Origin: Lachnospiraceae bacterium
GTDB taxonomy: Bacteria; Bacillota; Clostridia; Lachnospirales; Lachnospiraceae
DNA length: 64,000 nt
NCBI GenBank assembly: GCA_024690205.1
Contig: JAILCX010000021.1
Location: 36,439-100,438 of the forward strand
Direction of reading: 5' to 3'
Position 1 is the first letter of the stretch. Each line of letters opens with the position of its first letter. A model generated the notes under the pieces. That model did no database searches. It was not told where the DNA came from and saw only the letters and a list, made by a program, of their open reading frames with translations. A program made the translations under genes and the position numbers. Positions 18,287 to 25,972 of the stretch are shown piece by piece.

Positions 18287-20959
18287 TCACTCTTTACGTA
18301 CAAAGAGCAATCCGAACGTTCCCGGTCCGCAGTTAACGGCTATAGCGGGTGAAGCTTTCTGGAAGCAGATCTCATCAAACTTCATCCTGCCCTCTATCAT
18401 CGTCTTTATCTTTTCTATATCACTGTGTGAAAGCCCGACATAAGTTACAAAAAGCAGGCTGTTATCTATTTCGGACGGATTCCTAAGCGTTGAATTGATG
18501 TATCTTTTCCATGCTCTTTCCCTCGAACCGAAATATACCTTGCCGACACCTATCCTGCCTTTTTTAAGTGCAAGTACCGGACGTATCATGAACGCCCTTG
18601 TTATTCCCGCTATCCTTGAACTTACCTGACCTGCTCTTGACAAATACTCAAGACCATCCACTATAAATCCAGTATTCACCCTTTTTTTAACACTATTAAG
18701 CGCTTTAGCAATCTCCTCGGGGCCTGCACCTTCCTGTGCCATTTTATAAGCTGTCAGCGCCATAAGTCCCTGTCCGCTTGAAAGATGCCCCGAATCCACA
18801 ACGGTAACATTATCAAATGCCTTTGCCGCCTCTTTGGCGAAATAATAACCGCTGTGTGCAACTTTACTTGAAATAGAGATGTGAACCACATTATTTGCCC
18901 TGTTAAGCGCATAAGCAAAGAAATTCTCGTGTTCTTCGACATCCGGAGCCTTTGTTTTGACCTTTGCTTTTTCATCCTTCATGTAGGCAAGCAGACCGTT
19001 TTGTTCGATCTCTTTTCCGTCTCTAAAAAGGCCGTCCTCGGTCTCTACCATATGAGGGAGTATCAGTATTCCGTTTTTCCGGGCAAGTGAAGCAGGCAGA
19101 TCGGCGACGCTTTCCGTGGTGATCATGACCATTTCTTTCTTTTCAAGATCCCTGATCCATAACATACTCTCTTCAAGTATCTCTTCGCCCGAACCTGTTA
19201 GAACGATCATATCACGCGGCAGGTTCTTTCTTAATTCATTCTCGAGTCTGTCTCCGGTTATGGGTTTTTCAAGATATCCGTCAAAACCTTCTTTGGCGAA
19301 CATTGCCGCAATATCCGAACCGGCGCTTGCGGTAAGCGCAATGATCTTTGAATCCTTATTAAGTCCTCCGACCTGCTCACGGATACGGTGAAGACATTCC
19401 ACACCGTCCATTTTGGGCATAAGGTGATCCATGAAAATGACCTGATACTTTTTCTCGAGCGTCTTTTTCAAAGCTTCTTTTCCGCCGGTTGCCGTATCGA
19501 TCTTTACTTTTGTATCACGAAGGAGTTTTTCGGCAACCAGCAGATTTTCGACCGTATCATCGACTATGAGAATCTCAGCCGAGGGAGCTTCGAATGACTG
19601 ATGGTACTCATATGCGGATATGTTCCTTCTGCGCTCCTCAAGATTGGTATCGCGAAGATGACTGTCATCAACGATATGCTGGGGTATCTCAATGATGAAT
19701 GAACTTCCCTTTGTATAGATACTGTTAACAGTGATGGTTCCTCCCATCAGGTCAACCAGTTGCTTTACTATCGAAAGACCAAGTCCTGTTCCTTCAATAT
19801 ACTTGTTCTTTTCCTCATCAACTCTCTTAAATGCATTGAAAAGATAGGGAAGGTTCTCTTTTTTGATGCCTATACCCGTATCACTTACGGTATAGATGAT
19901 AAGGGCATCCTCATTTTCCCTTCGCTTGGCCTGGATCGAGAGCGTGACCGATCCTTCATTTGTATATTTTATCGCGTTATTAAGGACGTTTATAAGGATC
20001 TGCTTGATCCTGACCTCATCACCCATGAGCACGGAAGGAAGGTCATCTGCCAGATCCACTCTGAAATCAAGTCCCTTATCTTTTGCTCTCATCCACAGCA
20101 TTCCGACAATATCGGAAAGCATGTCCCCGGTATTGTATGAATTTACGGTAAGCTTCATCTGTCCGGATTCGATCTTTGACATATCAAGTATGTCATTTAT
20201 AAGGTGTAAAAGCATACGGCTTGCCGACTGGATATTTACCGCATTTTCATTCACTTCCTCGGAAAGATTCTCTCTTAGATTCATTTCATTAAGGCCGATT
20301 ATCGTGTTTATCGGTGTCCTTATCTCATGGCTCATATTGGAGAAAAATCTGTTCTGTGCTTCATTGAGCTCCTCGATCTTTTTTTCTCTTTCCTCGGAGC
20401 GCAGACTCTCATCCTTATAGGCTCTTATTACGAATTCGACCATCAAGGTGATCATTCCGCCTATGATAAGAACTGACAAAAATGAATCCGCATAGACCAT
20501 GTCATAGGTATGACGTGTCACAAGTTCAGGCTTAAGATATGAAAGAGCATAGCAGCCGGCCGCAACCAGTGCATTACATACAAGGAAAAACCATTTGACG
20601 GCCCCGTTCATCATCATGCTTATTAAAAGCATGCAAAGAATGAACCAGCACGGAGATCCTCCGTATACTCCTCCGCCGGTAAAAAATGTTATCGGAAGCA
20701 GTATAAAGACTATAAGAAAAACACTTATCACTATTCCTGCCGGAACTTTTTTATATCTGAAAGAGAAAAATGCAATGATACCGAAAACCACGAAGAATCC
20801 GCCAAGAATGAGGAGATCTTCTTTGCTCTCACCGACAAAAAGACCCATGATAAACACGATGAGTAAAGTAACAAGACCTATGGCTGAAACAAGGGCATAT
20901 TGTCTGTCCTGAATCCTTCGCTCTTTGTCCCTTATATATTTAAAAAACTTCGTTATCAT
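18287..20959 (-). CDS. Hybrid histidine kinase fused to a DegV (fatty-acid-binding) domain
   Basis: 890 residues. Five to six membrane helices occupy ~21-180. HisKA has the phospho-acceptor in SNMSHEIRTP (H211). HATPase spans ~305-425 (NVLNNAIKYT, DTGIGI, GTGLGLSIVKQ). A receiver spans ~462-575 with acceptor D511 in FMDHLMP and K565. Residues ~610-890 are a complete DegV domain: MVMITTESVADLP, FRDGKEI, ISISSKVAHSGYY, VVDSGHLSSGQG, the GLEYLSRAGQVSS repeat region, and a terminal AIAVNCGPGTFGLLFV. DegV/FakB proteins bind fatty acids and hand them to FakA kinase. Here the domain is tethered to a signalling chain, so a lipid-sensing output is plausible. It is third in a minus-strand signalling operon, 27 bases after the preceding kinase. 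Confidence 0.93.
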   Translation of the reverse strand: MITKFFKYIRDKERRIQDRQYALVSAIGLVTLLIVFIMGLFVGESKEDLLILGGFFVVFGIIAFFSFRYKKVPAGIVISVFLIVFILLPITFFTGGGVYGGSPCWFILCMLLISMMMNGAVKWFFLVCNALVAAGCYALSYLKPELVTRHTYDMVYADSFLSVLIIGGMITLMVEFVIRAYKDESLRSEEREKKIEELNEAQNRFFSNMSHEIRTPINTIIGLNEMNLRENLSEEVNENAVNIQSASRMLLHLINDILDMSKIESGQMKLTVNSYNTGDMLSDIVGMLWMRAKDKGLDFRVDLADDLPSVLMGDEVRIKQILINVLNNAIKYTNEGSVTLSIQAKRRENEDALIIYTVSDTGIGIKKENLPYLFNAFKRVDEEKNKYIEGTGLGLSIVKQLVDLMGGTITVNSIYTKGSSFIIEIPQHIVDDSHLRDTNLEERRRNISAYEYHQSFEAPSAEILIVDDTVENLLVAEKLLRDTKVKIDTATGGKEALKKTLEKKYQVIFMDHLMPKMDGVECLHRIREQVGGLNKDSKIIALTASAGSDIAAMFAKEGFDGYLEKPITGDRLENELRKNLPRDMIVLTGSGEEILEESMLWIRDLEKKEMVMITTESVADLPASLARKNGILILPHMVETEDGLFRDGKEIEQNGLLAYMKDEKAKVKTKAPDVEEHENFFAYALNRANNVVHISISSKVAHSGYYFAKEAAKAFDNVTVVDSGHLSSGQGLMALTAYKMAQEGAGPEEIAKALNSVKKRVNTGFIVDGLEYLSRAGQVSSRIAGITRAFMIRPVLALKKGRIGVGKVYFGSRERAWKRYINSTLRNPSEIDNSLLFVTYVGLSHSDIEKIKTMIEGRMKFDEICFQKASPAIAVNCGPGTFGLLFVRKE

Positions 20960-20986
20960 TAAAGAATTCCCCCTGCCGGCAGAGAT

Positions 20987-23548
20987 TTAATCCGGCATAA
21001 ACTCCATTATCTCGTTATCTTCGCCTTTATCTTTATCTGAAATATCAATGACCTTAAGTATCATGCCCGAAAGCTTCTCGTATTCATCCATGACCTTTTG
21101 GTGATTTTCGGTTATGTACTTTACATCATTTTCCTTAGCAGCATCTTCAAGTGCCTTTGCTTTTTCAGAAAGAGAATTTGCACCTATGAGTCTTGATGTG
21201 CTTTTAAGCGCATGGACAATGACTGCGTAGTTTTTAAGGTCACCTGAGTCTTTGAACATTCCGGATTCTTCACTTTTCTGCTTAAATCCGTTTGCGAAAT
21301 TAATAAGGAGTGTCTTGTACAATTCCGGATCATCCTGGCTATAGTGAAGTCCCTTTTCCTGATCTATCAGCGATCTTTCAAAAGATCCCAGGGGGCCTGA
21401 TGCTTTTCCTTCCAAAACCTCCATATTACCGACCGGTCTTTTTATGTACTTACCTGCCGTTTTGGTTTTTTCCGTCCCAGCTTCTATCGGAACCATTCTT
21501 ACCATTTCTTTTGGCAGAACAGCCTTTAATACTCTTTCAAGCTCGACTCTCTCAACAGGCTTGCTTACAAATCCGTCAAACCCCTCTCTCATAAACATCT
21601 CACGGGCCGAGCTTACCGCGTTTGCAGTAAGCGCAACAACGGGAACGTCTCTGCGGCACTTACCTGCATTTATCCTTATATTCTTCATGGTCTCTACTCC
21701 GTCCATACCGGGCATCATATGATCCATAAAGACGATATCGTATTCATTTTCGGTACAGAGTTTAAGAGCATCAGGGCCTGAAAGCGCAGTCGTAACCTCC
21801 ATGCCGTAACGTCTGAATATTCCCAGGGCAACATTTAAGTTCATTGGCTCATCATCAACAACCAGTGCCCTTACGCCTTCGCAAAGCATCTTTTCGGCGC
21901 TGTGGCGGACACTGTTGATATCCATGTTAAGAACACTGACAACAGGGAAGCAGTAAAACGGCTTGCCCATAACAAGAACATTTGAACCGTCCGGCGGAAC
22001 AAACTCATCGTTTGCCACGACAATGACAAGTGTCTCTTTTGCAAGCTCTTCCATAAACGGAATATCAGATTCGTATTCTTCTTCACCGACAAAAAGATGT
22101 GTCAGCTTCATATTGTCTCTAAGCTTCTTTAAGTTTTCAACCGTCTCAACCTTGTGCATCTGCACCTTAAGGCCTGAAACGATATCCTTAAGCATCGCAT
22201 TGTAGAACTCACGTACATTCGGATTGGGGAATTTCTCGAAATGAAGGAATGCTCCGAGGCTCAGTCTTTCCCTGTTTGCAACGGACATGCACTCCGCCGG
22301 CGATATAACCTGCTGTGGAAGAGAAACCCTTACTTTGGTTCCTTCGTTGGGTTTTGATTCTATCGTCATGAATCCTCCAAGGGACGAAACAAATCCCGAC
22401 ACGATCGGCATACCAAGACCCAGTCCGTTACTTGATCTTGTTCGGCTGGAGTTAGCCTGATAGAACCTTTCGGTTATACGCTCAAGCTGTATCTCATCCA
22501 TTCCTATACCCGTATCGACAACTTCGATACACAGATTTATTCCGTATTTTTCGGTTCTGGGGAAAATATGGACATATACACCGCCTTCTTTGGTGTACTT
22601 AAGACCGTTGGTGATAAGATGCCAAAGGATCTTTTTGAGCTTGCTGACATCGGTACGCATAACGGAAGGAAGTTCCGGCGAAACATCTATAACAAGTTCA
22701 AGATCAGCGGGCTTGGTGGGTTTTATCTGAGTGACAAGATCGTTAAGGACCGAAGATAGCATATAGTCTTCGATATTGACCGCAAGCTTTCCCATGTCGA
22801 TCTCAGAATAATCAAGGATATCGCTTATCTGCTCGGAAACGCGTCTTCCTGCTTCTTCAACAAGCATAAGGTCATCTTTGAATTCATCGTCAATGTCCTT
22901 TTCAAGACACACTCCGGTTATACCCATTACCGCATTTATGGGAGTCCTTATCTCATGCGAAACATTGGCCAGAAAATCTCCCGCACTTTGATTGACACTT
23001 TCAAGTTCTGAGACTTTCTTTTCAAATTCATCCCTCATCCTTAAGATCGCACTAAAAAGTCTGTCAGCTATGTAGTAGGCTATGATAACGATTATAAAAT
23101 GCCATGCCGTACGGGCGGTCCTTGATACCCCCATGGTAAGTCCGACGGTATTATGCACCAGGACAAGGTGAAAGATCATTCCGAAATAACCTGTGATAAG
23201 GCATAACACGCTCAATATCTTTTCCTGTGTCATGGTAAAAAGAAAAAGCATTAAAACAACAACGGGCGTTGCATCATAGAGCTGGTCGATAAGAACGCTG
23301 TAATAAAACAGTTCAAGCAGAAGAATCGCTGTATAGATATAGATCCTAACATTTTCCTGGGGACGGTGGGTTATGTGCATGACCAGTGTGACCGGTATCG
23401 CCACAAGAAACACCGGGATCGTCCATTTTTCCCATCCCAGAAGTATGTTAAGTACTATTATTACCGACGAAAAGATCGCTATGGTGACGACCATGGCAAG
23501 GTGGGCTATATTGCGGATATCATCATTATACTTTTCTGCCATGATCAC
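20987..23548 (-). CDS. Hybrid histidine kinase with receiver and HPt domains
   Basis: 853 residues. N-terminal membrane region of about six helices (~17-165). HisKA has H198 in ANVSHEIRTP. HATPase spans ~295-412 (HLITNGLKYT, DTGIGM, GLGLGMPIVSG). A ~130-residue segment (~425-545) looks like a receiver that has lost its acceptor. A true receiver spans ~560-680 with D609 in VFMDHMMPGMDG. A C-terminal HPt domain has H779 in VHALKSTSRLIGA. The chain thus holds all parts of a His-Asp-His relay and could pass phosphate to a separate receiver. Its ATG overlaps the stop of the upstream REC-GGDEF-HD-GYP gene by four bases (ATGA), and the DegV-kinase follows. The natural partner receivers are in those two neighbours. 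Confidence 0.95.
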   Translation of the reverse strand: MIMAEKYNDDIRNIAHLAMVVTIAIFSSVIIVLNILLGWEKWTIPVFLVAIPVTLVMHITHRPQENVRIYIYTAILLLELFYYSVLIDQLYDATPVVVLMLFLFTMTQEKILSVLCLITGYFGMIFHLVLVHNTVGLTMGVSRTARTAWHFIIVIIAYYIADRLFSAILRMRDEFEKKVSELESVNQSAGDFLANVSHEIRTPINAVMGITGVCLEKDIDDEFKDDLMLVEEAGRRVSEQISDILDYSEIDMGKLAVNIEDYMLSSVLNDLVTQIKPTKPADLELVIDVSPELPSVMRTDVSKLKKILWHLITNGLKYTKEGGVYVHIFPRTEKYGINLCIEVVDTGIGMDEIQLERITERFYQANSSRTRSSNGLGLGMPIVSGFVSSLGGFMTIESKPNEGTKVRVSLPQQVISPAECMSVANRERLSLGAFLHFEKFPNPNVREFYNAMLKDIVSGLKVQMHKVETVENLKKLRDNMKLTHLFVGEEEYESDIPFMEELAKETLVIVVANDEFVPPDGSNVLVMGKPFYCFPVVSVLNMDINSVRHSAEKMLCEGVRALVVDDEPMNLNVALGIFRRYGMEVTTALSGPDALKLCTENEYDIVFMDHMMPGMDGVETMKNIRINAGKCRRDVPVVALTANAVSSAREMFMREGFDGFVSKPVERVELERVLKAVLPKEMVRMVPIEAGTEKTKTAGKYIKRPVGNMEVLEGKASGPLGSFERSLIDQEKGLHYSQDDPELYKTLLINFANGFKQKSEESGMFKDSGDLKNYAVIVHALKSTSRLIGANSLSEKAKALEDAAKENDVKYITENHQKVMDEYEKLSGMILKVIDISDKDKGEDNEIMEFMPD

Positions 23549-25950
23549 TGCTCCTTCATTCCGTATTCAGCATCTTCATCGATCATCGAAAGCATGATCG
23601 ATGCAAACTTCGGATCAAACTGGGTTCCGAGACCCTTTTCGATCTCTTCCCTGACAGCCTTTTGAGGCAGTATATCACGGTAGCTTCTACGGCTCGACAT
23701 GGCATCATAAGCATCGGCTACGGCTATAATACGGGCTTCTTCCGGGATTCCATTTCCGTTTATGCCTTCAGGATAACCGCCGCCTCCGAAGCGCTCGTGG
23801 TGATACTTGGCTCCGACCGCAAGCTTTGGCAGTTCGCTGATATTTTCAAGGATCTTTGCTCCCATAACGGGATGCTTTTTGATCTGGGCAAATTCTTCTT
23901 CATTGAGTTTGCCGGGCTTATTTATTACGGCATCGGGAACACCGATCTTTCCTATGTCATGCAAAAGAGCGATCATGTATATCTCTTCCGCCTTTGCCTT
24001 TGAGTAGCCTGCTCTTTCGGCTATCATCCTCGAATACTCTGCAACTCGTCCGGAATGACCGTTTGTGTAAGTATCCTTTGCATCTATAGCCTCTGCAAGC
24101 GTCCTTATGACATGCAGTGATAATGCTTCATTTTCTTTGGTCTTTACTTCTACCTCCGATTCAAGATTTCTCTGAAGTCTCCTAAGTTCAAGTATATGCT
24201 GTACCCTCAGCATTAAAACCTCTGGGATAAAGGGCTTTTTGATAAAGTCCATCGCCCCTTCACGAAGGCACTTTGCTTCGATTTCTTCATTGTCATTAGC
24301 CGTAAGATAAATGACCGGAATATCCTCTGTCATGAGGATCCTTTCCTTCTCACGAAGGAGTCGGAATGTTTCAAATCCGTCCATGTCCGGCATCAAAATA
24401 TCAAGAAGGATAAGATCCGGGCGGTTCTCACTTATAAAATCTATGAGCGCATGCCCCGACTCAAGGACCGTAACCTTTATATTATGCTGTGTTAGTATAT
24501 GCTCTGCTATTATTCTGTTTGAATTGTCATCATCAACGATAACGACCCACGGCATTTCGTTCTTTTCGGGCTTTATTACAATATCACCCTTTCTTTCACC
24601 GCTTTCTTCCTCATCGTGTTCGACAGCCTCTGACTGGCAAAGGATATTTGCTTCATCTCCAAGGGCAGAGTTGTTCCATTCTACGATTATTCGTTTTGTA
24701 ACACCTTCTATGTACTGGGCTTTTACTTCGGGAAGCAAGAGGAAGAACTTGTTAAAGCCGATCTGCATCATGATATCGCTCTTTCTGAGGGAGCGGTTTA
24801 ACATATCACCGAAGCTCCTGATCAGCATCTTTGCATAGTCATCATCGACTTCCTTAACCGGCTCTACGGTAAAGAGCACTTTGAATGCGTCTCCGTGATA
24901 ACTTTGAATATATCTGACCATGAAGCGGTAGATGCTGCTGAATGCATCATGCCCGAGCCAGAGCGCATAGTTTGACTTGCTCCTTTCCTCAAGCATCATG
25001 CTTATCTTCTGGATATCTCCGAATTCGGCGTTTTTGACACTTTCTACTTCATTGACTTCGCCGTAGATGTCGTAGTTATGCTTGCCGTTACGCTTTACGT
25101 TGTACAGAGCTTCATCTGCTTTTTTAAACTCTTCTTCAAATCTGGCTCCTTTCTCCCTGACGAACACAGCCCCTATCGAAACGCCCAGTGGAAGATTAAA
25201 ATCATCCCCGAGGATCTCCTTTGCAAGAGCATCAACTCCCTCGTTAAGACGGCTGCACAATCCTGCTATCGAAGCCGGAGAATCGGAATCGGAAATATAG
25301 GCCATGAACTCGTCTCCGCCTATTCTTCCGACCATATCCTCCTGGCGCATATTCTTTTGGAGCATTTCTGAAAAAGCAACTAGAACACGGTCACCTGATT
25401 CATGACCGTATATGTCATTGACCTGTTTAAAGAAATCAAGATCTATGATCAGCAAGGCTCCCGTCCTTTGAGGGAGCTCATTTGCTATAAGCCTGTGGAT
25501 CGTTACCTTGTTATAAAGGTCCGTCAGCTGGTCGACCGAAGCTTCCTCCGTAAGCTGCTGGATCTTTTCCTCATTTCCGAGTATCTTTTCAACTCGTTTT
25601 ACAAGTGCATCCGGATCAAAAGGCTTTCTGATAAAATCCGCTGCACCGGCATCAAGGCTCCTGCTTTCCGTTTCGGTGCTCTCATCAGCGGTAAGAAAGA
25701 CTACCGGGATAGCTGGGATTCCCAGTTCCTCCTCCTTGGCCCTTAGCTTTTTAAAGGTCTCGTGTCCGTCCATTTCCGGCATCAGGATATCAAGAAGAAT
25801 AAGATCGGGGACATTGCCCTCACCGATATACTCAATAAGCTTTCTGCCGGATTTCAAAGCGGTAACCCGCATGTTGTTTCTGCTTAAGATACTTCCTGCA
25901 ACCTGCAGATTTGATGTGTCATCATCAACAACGATGATCCATTTAGCCAT
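23545..25950 (-). CDS. REC-GGDEF-GGDEF(degenerate)-REC-HD-GYP response regulator
   Basis: 801 residues, no membrane segment. REC1 (~4-122) has acceptor D54. GGDEF1 (~138-295) has intact GGDEF at 211-215 and IIDLDFFK. A second GGDEF-like segment (~315-440) has lost its motif (IGFNKF at 397-402). REC2 (~467-585) has D517. HD-GYP (~605-795) has LLHDIGKIG at 662-670, HPVMGAKIL, YHHERFGGGGYPEG and ADAYDAM. It can in principle both make c-di-GMP and hydrolyse it, each arm behind its own receiver. The start has GGGGGA upstream. It lies 22 bases downstream of the beta-glucosidase gene and overlaps the next kinase, so it is probably the first signalling gene of the operon. Confidence 0.95.
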   Translation of the reverse strand: MAKWIIVVDDDTSNLQVAGSILSRNNMRVTALKSGRKLIEYIGEGNVPDLILLDILMPEMDGHETFKKLRAKEEELGIPAIPVVFLTADESTETESRSLDAGAADFIRKPFDPDALVKRVEKILGNEEKIQQLTEEASVDQLTDLYNKVTIHRLIANELPQRTGALLIIDLDFFKQVNDIYGHESGDRVLVAFSEMLQKNMRQEDMVGRIGGDEFMAYISDSDSPASIAGLCSRLNEGVDALAKEILGDDFNLPLGVSIGAVFVREKGARFEEEFKKADEALYNVKRNGKHNYDIYGEVNEVESVKNAEFGDIQKISMMLEERSKSNYALWLGHDAFSSIYRFMVRYIQSYHGDAFKVLFTVEPVKEVDDDYAKMLIRSFGDMLNRSLRKSDIMMQIGFNKFFLLLPEVKAQYIEGVTKRIIVEWNNSALGDEANILCQSEAVEHDEEESGERKGDIVIKPEKNEMPWVVIVDDDNSNRIIAEHILTQHNIKVTVLESGHALIDFISENRPDLILLDILMPDMDGFETFRLLREKERILMTEDIPVIYLTANDNEEIEAKCLREGAMDFIKKPFIPEVLMLRVQHILELRRLQRNLESEVEVKTKENEALSLHVIRTLAEAIDAKDTYTNGHSGRVAEYSRMIAERAGYSKAKAEEIYMIALLHDIGKIGVPDAVINKPGKLNEEEFAQIKKHPVMGAKILENISELPKLAVGAKYHHERFGGGGYPEGINGNGIPEEARIIAVADAYDAMSSRRSYRDILPQKAVREEIEKGLGTQFDPKFASIMLSMIDEDAEYGMKEQ

Positions 25951-25972
25951 TTTGTTCCCCCATCACAATAAT

